Assembly: GCA_964493075.1 (NCBI GenBank)
Contig: CAZBNU010000003.1
Span: 1 to 51,204, forward strand
Source: SLFT01 sp964493075
GTDB lineage: Bacteria; Hydrogenedentota; Hydrogenedentia; Hydrogenedentales; CAITNO01
DNA: 51,204 nt
Direction: 5' to 3'
Position numbers and translations under genes: made by a program. Numbering within the stretch: the stretch's first letter is position 1; each line of letters opens with the position of its first letter. The notes below the pieces were generated by a model that did not search any database, was not told the DNA's origin, and saw only the letters and a program-made list of their open reading frames with translations. Below are positions 1 through 9,003 of this stretch, piece by piece.

Positions 1-124
1 TGGGATGAAGCGTCAGGGCACGTTCCACCCAGCGGGTGAGTAGTTCCCCGAAACTTCCCTTGGAAAACGGAGGGTTAGCATTCCCGCCATAGGTATTTCT
101 GGTATGATTTTCACGCATGTTCAT
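1..124 (-). CDS. partial unidentified protein, 5' end only
   Basis: An open frame starts at the ATG at 122-124 (complement) and runs to the window edge without a stop, giving 41 codons. Its ATG overlaps the TGA stop of the large upstream gene in an ATGA arrangement, which suggests translational coupling. A second in-frame ATG lies two codons later. The visible peptide begins MNMRENHTRNTYGG and has no signal peptide or motif I recognise. I call it a gene only because of the stop/start overlap and the uninterrupted frame; no function can be given. Confidence 0.4.
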   Translation of the reverse strand, partial: MNMRENHTRNTYGGNANPPFSKGSFGELLTRWVERALTLHP

Positions 125-3100
125 AAACCGGACCCCACTATTGTCCCGCACATAAAAACGTCCGCGCCGCATTCAATGGAGAGAACGCTGCCTTCCATCT
201 GCACGGGCATCTTTCTGATAGCACCCGCATTGTCTTCGCATTCTAAATCCTTTGGGACAGCGATTTCAAAGGGAAGGCGCGACAGGTCAATCTTCAGACT
301 GAACGCATCGCTATCGGGAAGCGGCATAATTTGAAGCGCTTGATCCCGCCGCGTAATACGACAGGCGCCATTGGTGATAACACCGTCGAAATCTATCATC
401 GTATTTTCGGGATTCATCCGCGCAAGCAGGGCTGTGTGTTCCGGAGGCACAGGCGCAACCTCAAATCCCGTACACGCGGTATCGTCTCCCTGAAGCACTA
501 ACTCCGCCAGACGCACGGACCCGTCACCATGAACATCGTGTTGCAGGGGACGCCGTCCGTTGCCTGGCGCCCAGAGTCCCGCCTGCAGGGAAAGGGTGGC
601 GCCCGCCTTAACAGTTTCCGGAACGGTGCCGCGCCCTGTGGTCACCAACGTACCCTGCCATTCGTTCGTAGGCGGTTGTGGACGGCTGTCCGCCTGAAAC
701 AGAATGTTGCCCTTTTCATCCGTGAAGTGGATATACACCACAAGGTCTTCGTCTATGATTCCAGTCACGTCCCATTCCAACGCCACCTCGAAGGAACGCC
801 CCTCTCCATAGGTTAGCGACTCCAATTTCACCGAGGCTGGCAAACCGCGCGGGATCACCGGACGCGCATTCACATACCAGGTTTCCGGGCTTTTGCTCCA
901 CTCCACGATAACGCCATCTTTTTCTTCGATGGCCCCCGCCACCTCGCCCAGATTGGCATAGTATCCATATTGAGGAAGCGTGTGACCGTCAACCTGCCAA
1001 GGCGTTTCACCGCGATTCACCCATACATCGCCCACAGCGTTCCACCGCACCTGCTGCCGGTGCAGATCATCACCGTCAAAAGTCACGGTTTCGATTTTCT
1101 TTAACGCCAGCGCCGTCATCAGGTCGTTGGTGAGCCAGTATTTGCGAATCACATCCCGGTGGAACGGTGCGTCCACCATGCCGGGATGGCCCGTCATTAC
1201 TTCCGTGCTGATATAATCATCACTGTAGATGCCGTGCAGGTCGGCACGCAATCCCCCGCGATACCGGTTCTCATACCCCGCCCCATGCAGCACAAACCGG
1301 TCGTGATGCGCCATGTCGCTCCAGGGAATGCGTTCTGCGTCTTCACAATGAACCGGCCACGTCATCCATGTGGGCGCACCATTGGGCGGTTCTGGATCCA
1401 CGCGCAGATGGTTGGTCTGGGCACCATCCAGATACCCGATCAACTGGTCATGGCCGCTTTCCGAAATCTGCGGCGCGTTGTTGCCCAGGTATTCCCGAAT
1501 CCATGCAAAACTTTCGCCCCATATCTTTCGATGCAGCAATCGGTCCTGCAATTTCCCATCATGGGTCCACGCCTCATAGGGGCCGATGCTTGACCACACA
1601 TCAATGAAAAAACTGGTAGGCTTGATGAATGCACGAATCCATTCTAGGTTGCGTTCCAGGAACGGGCGCATTTCTGCCGAATTCCAGCGGAAAGCCTGCG
1701 CCTCACGGCCTTCGTTGAGCCAACCCCATATCGGGCTGCCATCTTTCGTAAACGCAATGTGCTTGTAGGAAAACTTTTCAGCATCGGGATAGAAATCAAT
1801 GTAGTTGTCGTGAGGCGCAAACAAGACATCCGCTTCACGGCAAAGGGCGGCAAGCCGTTGAAACTCCTCCAGTGTGCCAAAGTTCGGGTTGGGCGGGCAG
1901 ATATCCGGCAAGCGATAATCGTAGCCCCAGCGCTGCCAGTTATGCCAGACCACGGCGCTGTTGGTCAGCCCGTATTGGAAGGCCTTCTCCAGTGCTTCTG
2001 CACTTGCACCATATCTGCCCCACCAAAGATCAAACACAAACCGTCCCGCAAGTTTTTTCACCGCAGGCGCAGGTTCGAGTCCATTGATGTCGCGCCAGAC
2101 TTTCACCCCCTGCCACACGTTTCCGGCGGGGATAATCGTGAAGGTGGGCTGAATGGGAGAATGCAGCGTATAAATCCGACTGTCTGGCAGTACTTCGAGT
2201 TTGGAGGGCGGCGCATTGGAAGCCAGCACCAGCGACGTGGAGTTATCGAAATCGAAGCCCACGAAGGAGGTAGCAAGTTGATGGCCGTCGAAATGCAGTG
2301 TAAACGCTTTCGGATGACGAACCACATTGCCCATGCCCGCGTAAATATGGGTTGCCTGCAGGTTCCACGGACGCAAAGAGGCATCGTCAATCACTGTGCA
2401 CAGCCAGGGCTGCGGTTGGGGAGCATGTTCTATGGTGAATGTGGCACGAAGCGCCTTTCCTTCCACCACACGCAGTTCTCCCACAAGATCAAATGCGCCC
2501 ACACCACCCTCAAAGCGGTGGCGCACACGGTAACAGTCCGGACAGTTCTCTGCAATAACGCTCCGCAGCATATACATGCCGTCCATTTCTTCAAGGGCGT
2601 CGTTCATCACCGTGACGGCGAACCCATCAAAAGAAAGCGTTTCAGATGGGGCAATGAAGGAAACCACGCCATCCAGCAGGCCGCGCGTTCCAGGCGCCAC
2701 CTCTACATCATACAGGGTGCCGTCGTTGGACAGCGTTCCAAGATCAATGGGTTCCCGCGTTTCCGGCGAAACCGAAGATGCTCCTTCTCCCACAACAATA
2801 CGTAAATCGCCCCACAACCCTCGGTCGCAGGTTACATCGTTGTTCGGGCCGGGATGGACTTCCAGTTGCAAGAGCACCGTTTCCCCGGCATAAGCGGCAA
2901 GGTCCACAGAAACATCTTCCCAGGTTTTGCTGTCTGTGTGTTTTTCAAACAGCAGTGTGCCCGTCTCGCCCGATGCAATATCCAGCGGCGCCACATACAC
3001 CCGAAATGTCACGCCGTCACTGTCCGGCTCAGAAGGCTGCTGCCGCTCCAGGGCAATCGCCGATTCAAAACGCAACGGGACAGACTCCGGCAACGCCAGC

Positions 3101-3798
3101 GGCAGTTCAACGCGCAAGGTGCCCATGTGGCCGCCAAACCACGGCGGGTGCATGAAAAGCGCCTTATGCGGATCGGGCAACGCCCGTGTGCCGGGACTGT
3201 GCACCACCGCCTTGGTGACCGGTTCCGTGCCCTGCCAGCCGGTCGGCAGCAGGATGGGCGTGCCTCCGAAAGGCCGGGCCACCACACGATGCACCGGCAA
3301 ACCTGCAAGCGACCGCGTCCCCTGCGCGGCAATGGGTATCGCCTTCCAGGGCAACAGCGATTCCGGACGGGGTACATCGGTAATGTTCGTGCGAACCAAC
3401 AAGATGGGATGGACTTCCAGGCGCACTCCTTCCCACTCAAACAACACGCGCACATGAATGGGATACCAGGCATTATACGTGCCCCTGCCTGCAATCGCCG
3501 TGAACGGCACCGAAAGTGATTTGCCTGCCGCCACCAGCACCGGCTGCACTGCTGAACCCTCAATCTTCCAGTCATCAATGACTTCAATCTGCAACAGTCC
3601 TGAAACAGGCGCAACGCCTTCGTTGATCAGTTCCACCTCCCAGGAGGTTGTAGTTTCGATGGCCGTAATCGTTTCGGGACCGTTGATGCGCACCGTCAAA
3701 GGCCCCGCGCTATCCACCGGCGCATTAAACGCAAGGGCACAGGGCATAGCGGTTGCAACCCCGACAATAAGAACAAAAATGATTTTGTGACGGATCAT
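121..3798 (-). CDS. large secreted glycoside-hydrolase-like protein (1225 aa)
   Basis: The protein starts with a clear Sec signal peptide (about residues 1-23, ending CALA). A beta-sandwich region like the NEW3/CARDB type of extracellular domain follows at about 30-135. A middle beta-rich part covers about 180-560. From about 590 to 960 there is an aromatic-rich segment (FDLWWGRYG, WHNWQRWGYDY, FFIDVWSS, YSDDYIS) of the kind seen in TIM-barrel glycosidases acting on complex glycans. The last 200 residues look like further beta-sandwiches. The start has a good ribosome site (AGGGAG, about 8 nt upstream). The upstream neighbour on the same strand is a sugar 3-epimerase-like gene, which fits carbohydrate use. 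The precise family is not recognised: GH101-related or DUF5696-like are possibilities, and no catalytic acids can be named with confidence. Confidence 0.6.
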   Translation of the reverse strand: MIRHKIIFVLIVGVATAMPCALAFNAPVDSAGPLTVRINGPETITAIETTTSWEVELINEGVAPVSGLLQIEVIDDWKIEGSAVQPVLVAAGKSLSVPFTAIAGRGTYNAWYPIHVRVLFEWEGVRLEVHPILLVRTNITDVPRPESLLPWKAIPIAAQGTRSLAGLPVHRVVARPFGGTPILLPTGWQGTEPVTKAVVHSPGTRALPDPHKALFMHPPWFGGHMGTLRVELPLALPESVPLRFESAIALERQQPSEPDSDGVTFRVYVAPLDIASGETGTLLFEKHTDSKTWEDVSVDLAAYAGETVLLQLEVHPGPNNDVTCDRGLWGDLRIVVGEGASSVSPETREPIDLGTLSNDGTLYDVEVAPGTRGLLDGVVSFIAPSETLSFDGFAVTVMNDALEEMDGMYMLRSVIAENCPDCYRVRHRFEGGVGAFDLVGELRVVEGKALRATFTIEHAPQPQPWLCTVIDDASLRPWNLQATHIYAGMGNVVRHPKAFTLHFDGHQLATSFVGFDFDNSTSLVLASNAPPSKLEVLPDSRIYTLHSPIQPTFTIIPAGNVWQGVKVWRDINGLEPAPAVKKLAGRFVFDLWWGRYGASAEALEKAFQYGLTNSAVVWHNWQRWGYDYRLPDICPPNPNFGTLEEFQRLAALCREADVLFAPHDNYIDFYPDAEKFSYKHIAFTKDGSPIWGWLNEGREAQAFRWNSAEMRPFLERNLEWIRAFIKPTSFFIDVWSSIGPYEAWTHDGKLQDRLLHRKIWGESFAWIREYLGNNAPQISESGHDQLIGYLDGAQTNHLRVDPEPPNGAPTWMTWPVHCEDAERIPWSDMAHHDRFVLHGAGYENRYRGGLRADLHGIYSDDYISTEVMTGHPGMVDAPFHRDVIRKYWLTNDLMTALALKKIETVTFDGDDLHRQQVRWNAVGDVWVNRGETPWQVDGHTLPQYGYYANLGEVAGAIEEKDGVIVEWSKSPETWYVNARPVIPRGLPASVKLESLTYGEGRSFEVALEWDVTGIIDEDLVVYIHFTDEKGNILFQADSRPQPPTNEWQGTLVTTGRGTVPETVKAGATLSLQAGLWAPGNGRRPLQHDVHGDGSVRLAELVLQGDDTACTGFEVAPVPPEHTALLARMNPENTMIDFDGVITNGACRITRRDQALQIMPLPDSDAFSLKIDLSRLPFEIAVPKDLECEDNAGAIRKMPVQMEGSVLSIECGADVFMCGTIVGSGL

Positions 3799-4014
3799 GG
3801 TGGTTCTCCCTATACATCATGACATGTGAAAAAAGTACTGTACCGCCACATAGTACACCCTGCACCCCACCCATCGCGAACTGCCATCATAACACCTGAA
3901 ATAACCATCATATATCATATCTTTTGCATGGTGTATGAGCCTGTTGTTTCAGTCCCCGGTCTAACACCCCCTATCCTGCGAAAATCCCAACGCTGCAATT
4001 CACAATTCCAGTAT

Positions 4015-4863
4015 CTATAGCAATCCGTATCGTTGCTGCAGGCCCCGTATGAACGCCACGCCTTCCCTCACAAGGGTGTCTCCGTCCGGCGCCAATTGCC
4101 GCCAGACCCAGGTGTTCATGTTGTCCGTGCAGTCCACGAAAGATTCAAGCGCCGCATACCCTTCGTAGTGCATCTCGCCGAGTGCGCGGAAAATCCCGTC
4201 CCAGTCCACGAGGCCTGTTCCGGGAATACCCCGGTCATTTTCGCAGAGGTGATAATGGATAAGGTCTTTGCCGGCCAGTTTGGTGGCTTCGTAAAAATCC
4301 TTTTCCTCGATATTCATATGGTAGGTATCGAGGTGGATGCGTACATTGTTCCGGTCAATCAGTTCCATGAGTCGCCGTGCCTGGGTGCAGGTGTTGATAA
4401 GATGCGATTCATACCGATTGACGGGTTCAAGTCCCAAAGTTACCCCGATCTCCGCTGCCAGATCAGCCACCTCGCGCAAGCAGGCAGCGGAATATTCCCA
4501 AGTCGCCTCGCTTGGACGCCGGGCATCGGGCTTCACATGCTGTGCGTAAATTACCCCAGAAAAGGAACGCGCCCCGATGGCGTGGGTGGCGCGTACGCAT
4601 GATTTGAGATATTCCACTCCTTTAGCGCGTATGGCGGCATCATCGCTGCTGATGTCAGTATCCCCGAGAAGCACGGTAGAAGTGCAGACGTCAAGTTCTG
4701 CGGCCTGTAACCGGTCGCGCACCATCGCCGTGTCCAACGTGTCCAGGCACATCAGAGGAATTTCGATGAAATCAAGGCCCAGCCCTTTGACCCGATCAAT
4801 GAGATCAAGGGTATCGTTACTCCATTGCGAACACCACGCATACGCGTGTATTCCAAGTTTCAT
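4015..4863 (-). CDS. sugar 3-epimerase-like TIM-barrel protein (D-tagatose/D-psicose 3-epimerase family)
   Basis: This 282-residue protein has the size and motifs of the xylose-isomerase-like TIM barrel superfamily, closest to D-tagatose/D-psicose 3-epimerases. Those enzymes interconvert ketoses at C3 with a bound divalent metal. The expected four metal ligands are visible: Glu146 in GLEPVNRYE, Asp179 in HLDTYHMNIEE, His205 in HYHLCENDRG and Glu240 in ALESF. The spacing matches the family. The stretch after His205 (ENDRGIPGTG) is the usual substrate-phosphate/hydroxyl loop. AGGAGA precedes the ATG. It lies 216 bp upstream of the large secreted hydrolase on the same strand; that spacer may hold a separate promoter but shows no strong element. 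The natural sugar cannot be told from sequence. Confidence 0.85.
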   Translation of the reverse strand: MKLGIHAYAWCSQWSNDTLDLIDRVKGLGLDFIEIPLMCLDTLDTAMVRDRLQAAELDVCTSTVLLGDTDISSDDAAIRAKGVEYLKSCVRATHAIGARSFSGVIYAQHVKPDARRPSEATWEYSAACLREVADLAAEIGVTLGLEPVNRYESHLINTCTQARRLMELIDRNNVRIHLDTYHMNIEEKDFYEATKLAGKDLIHYHLCENDRGIPGTGLVDWDGIFRALGEMHYEGYAALESFVDCTDNMNTWVWRQLAPDGDTLVREGVAFIRGLQQRYGLL

Positions 4864-4915
4864 TGCCGGTTTCTCCTAACGATAGTTGCGCAAGACAGCC
4901 GCTATTGAAGTACCT

Positions 4916-5968
4916 CTATTTGATGGCTTCCTTCAGTTTTTCGCCAATATTAGAGAAGCCCTTTTTTACCTGCTGTACAACATCGTTTACAACACCGTCC
5001 TTGCGGTAGGGCGCGTCCTGCTGCAACATCCATGCCACGGTTTCGTCAAGCAGTTTCACAATCTCCGGGCCGTCGCCGTCGCGTAGACCGGGATGGTCAA
5101 TGGGATACCATCGGATTTCCTTGGGTTCGCCCAGAGCGGCATACAGCGCTGCGCCTGCTTCTGGGGAAACCAGCATATCGTCTGAGCCGCTTTGCATGAG
5201 AACGGGGGTGCCTGCCGTCATGGGGGCATGGCGCACAGGGTCCGCCACGCCGACAAAGTATTTGGCGAGAATCTTTGCCACGAAGAGCGCTGGCGCGGGC
5301 ACTTCCTTGCGGATGAGGGGCGCATTCAGCATGGCGTCAATATCGCCGCCGCCCACCACCAGTGCGCCTGCCTTGATCCGTTTTTCCTTCGCCAGGACAA
5401 CAGTCCCGGTGATGGCGCCATAGCTTGCGCCGGTGAGATAAATCCGTTCAGGATCAAACTCCGGTTGCGTTTTCAAAAAATCGACAAGCCGCCTCGTATC
5501 ATTCACAGTCATCCAGGAGCGGTTGCGCCATCCCATTGCGCCAGCGAGATTGCCCTGAACCTTTCTCTTGCCGCACAACAGCTGGTCGAAGGAGATCATA
5601 GCGAAACCCGCTTTTGTAAAGGGAGTTGCAATCTCGTCAATAAACTCCTTGCGCTGCCCGCTCCCGTGAAGGAAAATAATCACAGGGAGTTTGCCTTCCG
5701 ATTTCAGGGGCAACGCCATCAGTCCGGGCACGCGTTCTCCCGGCCTTGCCTCGAAGGAAAATTCCACCCGTTTGAAATTTCGCGGTTTCTCCACCCCGAA
5801 AAGGTCCACGGTGTCGTTCACCACCTCCGCTGCTGCTACTTCTGCGTTGAGCGGCAGGTCTGGATCGTAGTTGCTGTAGAACCGGGAATCGGAATAAAAT
5901 TTCAGCGAAGTCAGCGCTACCGCGCCTATAATCAGAAGAATTACAAGGAGTTTGAATAGTTTTTTCAT
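4916..5968 (-). CDS. membrane-anchored alpha/beta hydrolase
   Basis: An alpha/beta-hydrolase fold enzyme of 350 residues. The N-terminus (MKKLFKLLVILLIIGAV) is a single hydrophobic anchor or uncleaved signal, so the enzyme probably acts at the outer face of the inner membrane. An HGSG oxyanion motif lies at about 101-104. The nucleophile elbow GASYG has Ser182. The acid is Asp263 or Asp264 in SGSDDML, and the His is His292 in DHPGL. I chose the ATG at 5968 because the hydrophobic anchor begins there. An in-frame extension to 6013 exists but adds a polar, non-homologous leader. The C-terminal 40 residues (a charged helix) are an extra. Likely an acyl-ester or dipeptidyl-type hydrolase; the substrate is unknown. 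Confidence 0.75.
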   Translation of the reverse strand: MKKLFKLLVILLIIGAVALTSLKFYSDSRFYSNYDPDLPLNAEVAAAEVVNDTVDLFGVEKPRNFKRVEFSFEARPGERVPGLMALPLKSEGKLPVIIFLHGSGQRKEFIDEIATPFTKAGFAMISFDQLLCGKRKVQGNLAGAMGWRNRSWMTVNDTRRLVDFLKTQPEFDPERIYLTGASYGAITGTVVLAKEKRIKAGALVVGGGDIDAMLNAPLIRKEVPAPALFVAKILAKYFVGVADPVRHAPMTAGTPVLMQSGSDDMLVSPEAGAALYAALGEPKEIRWYPIDHPGLRDGDGPEIVKLLDETVAWMLQQDAPYRKDGVVNDVVQQVKKGFSNIGEKLKEAIK

Positions 5969-6012
5969 GTCGCAAATTCTTTCATTTTGTGAGGGGGACA
6001 TTCTTCGAAGCA

Positions 6013-6115
6013 AATAATATTATTGCAGGCATTTAAGCACATTATGTTTTCGGATATCAATAAACGATTGATACTGTCCGGAAATGTACAGCGTGTACGA
6101 GTGAAAATATCCGAA
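6013..6115. repeat. AT-rich palindrome and 9-bp inverted repeat between alr and the hydrolase
   Basis: The 147-bp spacer holds a perfect 12-bp palindrome AATAATATTATT (6013-6024). It also holds a perfect 9-bp inverted repeat, TTCGGATAT (6049-6057) with ATATCCGAA (6107-6115). The right arm abuts the alr stop codon. On the minus strand this could fold just downstream of alr, but there is no following T-run, so terminator function is doubtful. Confidence 0.35.
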
Positions 6116-7231
6116 TTAAATATATTCTCGGCGAGCGCGGGCGCCGATGCCGGTAAGGATATCGTAGGGGATGGTGCCAGCGAGTTGGGCAAGTTCTTCG
6201 GCGGTGATGCGCTCGTTGCCGTCTTCGCCGATGAGGGTTGCAACATCGCCTGCGGCGACACCAGGTGCCTCTGTTATGTCCACTACAATCTGGTCCATGC
6301 AGACGGAACCCAGTACAGGGCAGCGTTTTCCGCCTATCAACACGGAAGCCTTGTTGGAAAGTTGGTATTTGTAGCCATCTGCGTAACCCACAGGCAGCAC
6401 TGCGGTACGGATTGTTTTTTCGAGGGTACAGGTGCGTCCGTAGCCAATGGTGCTGCCAGCAGCAAGGGTGCGCACCTGCGCAATGGTGGTTTCCCAGCGC
6501 AATACGGGCTTGACAAGGGCGGCGCTAGTCCCTTTCTCGGTAGGCCATACTCCATAGGTGATAAGCCCCGGCCTCACCGCGTCGCATACGCTTTCGTGAT
6601 AATTGACCACGCCCGCGCTATTGGCTGCATGGGCAATTTCGTAAGGATATCCGGCTTTATCCACCTGCTTTAGCAGTTGCTTGAAGGCTTTGATCTGGTT
6701 GTGGGTGAAACTGTCGTCAGGCACGTCGGCAGAAGGAAAGTGGGTGAAGATGCCCTGCAGGTCAAGATGGGTGATCCTGCTGACAAACTGTAGCGTATCC
6801 AGCGCTTCCTCGTAATTGATGCCCTGACGGCCCATGCCGGTATCTATTTTGCAATGCACCGGAGCAACCTGACCCGATGCATGCGCAAGTGCGCCAAGTT
6901 CCTGCGCCATCTCCTTGTTCACTACGGTCAGCGTCAACTGATATTCCAGAAACAAGGGCAACGCCTTCTTAGGCGGACTGACCATAACCAGTATGGGCGC
7001 CTGTATGTCGTTTTCTCGTAGTTTGATACCTTCCTGAACCATGGCAACCCCAAGCATCTTCGCCCCGGCGCGAAGAGCGGCTCGTGCCACCGGAACAAGC
7101 CCGTGCCCGTAGGCATCTGCCTTTATTATCGGTATCAAATCGGCATCGTCGGAAAGGCGTTTCACCAATTCCAGATTGGAGACATAGGCATCAAGATCAA
7201 CAACAACACGCGAAGAATAGCAGGTGTTCAT
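6116..7231 (-). CDS. alr: alanine racemase
   Basis: PLP-dependent racemase converting L- to D-alanine for peptidoglycan. The 371-residue length is typical. The PLP lysine is Lys37 in IKADAYGHG, and the opposite catalytic base is Tyr264 in TIGYGRTC. The conserved CMDQ motif is at 311-314, and the N-terminal barrel motif HCKIDTGMGRQG is present. The gene follows pgsA by 16 bp on the same strand, and that spacer carries a purine-rich GGAAGGAAAAGG ribosome site, so the two are very likely co-transcribed. Nothing unusual is seen in the sequence. Confidence 0.95.
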   Translation of the reverse strand: MNTCYSSRVVVDLDAYVSNLELVKRLSDDADLIPIIKADAYGHGLVPVARAALRAGAKMLGVAMVQEGIKLRENDIQAPILVMVSPPKKALPLFLEYQLTLTVVNKEMAQELGALAHASGQVAPVHCKIDTGMGRQGINYEEALDTLQFVSRITHLDLQGIFTHFPSADVPDDSFTHNQIKAFKQLLKQVDKAGYPYEIAHAANSAGVVNYHESVCDAVRPGLITYGVWPTEKGTSAALVKPVLRWETTIAQVRTLAAGSTIGYGRTCTLEKTIRTAVLPVGYADGYKYQLSNKASVLIGGKRCPVLGSVCMDQIVVDITEAPGVAAGDVATLIGEDGNERITAEELAQLAGTIPYDILTGIGARARREYI

Positions 7232-7247
7232 TCCTTTTCCTTCCCCC

Positions 7248-7853
7248 TTACATCTGGTGGAGTTTTAACGCATGCCAATTGACCCAGGCGAACTGTATTC
7301 CAGAATAGATGGTGTAGGCGGCAACAAGAATGATGCCCGCCAGCGAAACCCCTCGCAGACTGTACGCCAGCATTTCAGCGGGCAGGTTTTCCTGCAATGT
7401 GGGAATCATCCGTGCAATGCGCAGCAGAATTACAGCGGCAAGCACCACAAACACATAGGTCATTTGTATGGCTGTCTTCGCTTTCCCATAATTATTTGCA
7501 GGCAACACCACCCCTTCGGAAGCTGCCAATGAACGGGCGCCGGTAATCAGAAATTCACGTGACAGGATTGCTACCACCGTCCATCCAGGAATGTATAAAT
7601 CCGGCACGCGCATCAACATGATGAAACCCGCCACCATCAGAATTTTATCGGCAATGGGGTCGAGCAGTTTTCCAAAGTTGGTGACCAGATTCTGTTCCCG
7701 GGCGATTTTACCGTCGTAATAATCCGTAATGGCTGCCGCTGTGAACATGGCATAGGCCACGAGGTAGCAAATGACGTTATCAAACGACATGAGCACCACA
7801 AATACGGCGGCCAGCACACACCGCCCCAATGTCAACATGTTTGGTAGATTCAT
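7248..7853 (-). CDS. pgsA: CDP-diacylglycerol--glycerol-3-phosphate 3-phosphatidyltransferase
   Basis: Integral membrane enzyme that makes phosphatidylglycerol phosphate from CDP-diacylglycerol. The full CDP-alcohol phosphotransferase signature D-x2-DG-x2-AR-x8-G-x3-D-x3-D is visible at about residues 44-71 (DYYDGKIAR ... GKLLDPIAD). Several hydrophobic helices surround it, and the 201-residue length is normal. The N-terminal NLPNMLTLGR motif is also typical. It is the first gene of a two-gene unit with alr. An 81-bp spacer separates it from rpiB upstream. Confidence 0.93.
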   Translation of the reverse strand: MNLPNMLTLGRCVLAAVFVVLMSFDNVICYLVAYAMFTAAAITDYYDGKIAREQNLVTNFGKLLDPIADKILMVAGFIMLMRVPDLYIPGWTVVAILSREFLITGARSLAASEGVVLPANNYGKAKTAIQMTYVFVVLAAVILLRIARMIPTLQENLPAEMLAYSLRGVSLAGIILVAAYTIYSGIQFAWVNWHALKLHQM

Positions 7854-7888
7854 AGGAACGCTATTCTATCAGATTTAGTTGCTGTATT

Positions 7889-7913
7889 ATAAAACAACAG
7901 GTTGCTGTTTTAT
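7889..7913 (-). terminator. weak hairpin between rpiB and pgsA
   Basis: ATAAAACA (7889-7896) pairs perfectly with TGTTTTAT (7906-7913) around a 9-nt loop. It sits just past the rpiB stop on the minus strand. The stem is AT-rich and no clean T-run follows, so this is only a possible end for the upstream transcript. Confidence 0.25.
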
Positions 7914-7934
7914 GTTCCGGCTTACCATCACTCC

Positions 7935-8375
7935 CTATCCCATCTTTTGTATTCTCCGGCAATGGCGTTCGCCGCCACTGAAAGCACTGTCCAGCCACGT
8001 TTTAATCAGTTTCCTACACTCATCAAGGCTGAGCACGCGCCGCCCCAGGCAAAGCACATTCGCATCGTTGTGTTCCCGCGACAAGCGTGCCATATCCGCC
8101 GTAGCGCATGTGGCGGCCCGTATACCGCGATGCCTGTTGGCGGCAATGCCAACACCGATACCGGTGCCGCACAGAAGAATGCCGCACTCGGCGCGCTTGT
8201 CCAAAATAGCCTGTGCTACCGCATCAGCAAAATCCGGATAATCCACGGATTCCGGTCCTTTGGTACCGCAATCCAGCACCGTGTGGCCAAGGGATTCCAC
8301 ATATCGCATCAGTTCGGGCTTATAGGGGGGCTCCCCTTCGTACCCGGCATGATCAGAACCAATCGCAATAATCAT
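7935..8375 (-). CDS. rpiB: ribose 5-phosphate isomerase B
   Basis: RpiB/LacAB family sugar-phosphate isomerase of 146 residues, interconverting ribose 5-phosphate and ribulose 5-phosphate. Visible motifs are the N-terminal SDHAG (7-11), the active-site cysteine Cys69 in LLCGTGIG, and the phosphate-binding run NRHRGIRAA followed by SREHNDANVLCLG. It lies 22 bp downstream of tsaC and is the last gene of the ctpA-rph-rdgB-tsaC-rpiB run. The C-terminus is slightly longer than in E. coli. The LacA/allose-type activity cannot be excluded, but the cytosolic housekeeping context favours RpiB. Confidence 0.92.
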   Translation of the reverse strand: MIIAIGSDHAGYEGEPPYKPELMRYVESLGHTVLDCGTKGPESVDYPDFADAVAQAILDKRAECGILLCGTGIGVGIAANRHRGIRAATCATADMARLSREHNDANVLCLGRRVLSLDECRKLIKTWLDSAFSGGERHCRRIQKMG

Positions 8376-8397
8376 TTTGCTGTACTCTCCCTTTTTT

Positions 8398-9003
8398 TCA
8401 AGATAATGCCACTAGGGTGTTAAGCATTTCAACTGTAATGGGGCCTTCCCGTAGGATGGTTTTTGATTCCGGATCAAAGACTGTGGATGGCGGCATTTGA
8501 TGCAGCGCTCCAGCATCCATCACTAGTGCCACGCCGGGCAGCGCCGCATCTACGGCACATTGCGCTGGCGGTCTACCCGAAATGTTCGCTGAGGTCGAAG
8601 TGATCGGTCCGCCCCATACGCGACAGAGTTCCCGCGCAACAGGATGGTCCGGACATCGCACACAAATGCGTCCCTTTTTGTCTGTGAGGCAGGATGATAA
8701 TCCGGGCACAGCAGGCAATACCAGAGAAAGGGGGCCAGGCCAGAACTTCTCCATGCAGCGTCTTGCAGGGACACCGATATTAGCAACGTATTTTTCGATC
8801 TGCTCCAAGTGATCTATTATCAACAGCACGGGATGATTCATGTCCCGTTCCTTTACGCGGAACAAGGATGCAAGAGCCTCGTCAGAAAAGGGATTCACCC
8901 CAAGCCCATACACTGTCTCCGTCGGATAGGCGATTACGGCGTCCTTCCTTAGCGCGTCAAGGGCCGCAGCAAAGCCCGCCTCATCCGGAAGCACCCGGTT
9001 CAT
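8398..9003 (-). CDS. tsaC: threonylcarbamoyl-AMP synthase (Sua5/YciO/YrdC family)
   Basis: Makes threonylcarbamoyl-AMP from threonine, bicarbonate and ATP, the first step of t6A37 formation in ANN-decoding tRNAs. At 201 residues this is the short TsaC/YrdC form, without the C-terminal Sua5 domain. PTETVYGLG (27-35), the substrate-binding FRVKER (about 48-53), WPGPLSLVLP and TSTSANISG are all present. The ATG overlaps the rdgB stop (ATGA at 9000-9003), indicating translational coupling. Confidence 0.93.
   Translation of the reverse strand: MNRVLPDEAGFAAALDALRKDAVIAYPTETVYGLGVNPFSDEALASLFRVKERDMNHPVLLIIDHLEQIEKYVANIGVPARRCMEKFWPGPLSLVLPAVPGLSSCLTDKKGRICVRCPDHPVARELCRVWGGPITSTSANISGRPPAQCAVDAALPGVALVMDAGALHQMPPSTVFDPESKTILREGPITVEMLNTLVALS

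Noticed and set aside
1759..2805. Long open frame (348 codons) on the plus strand opposite the secreted hydrolase
   Set aside because: It is a mirror of a strongly supported gene with signal peptide and ribosome site; its peptide is rich in His, Arg and Cys with no domain.
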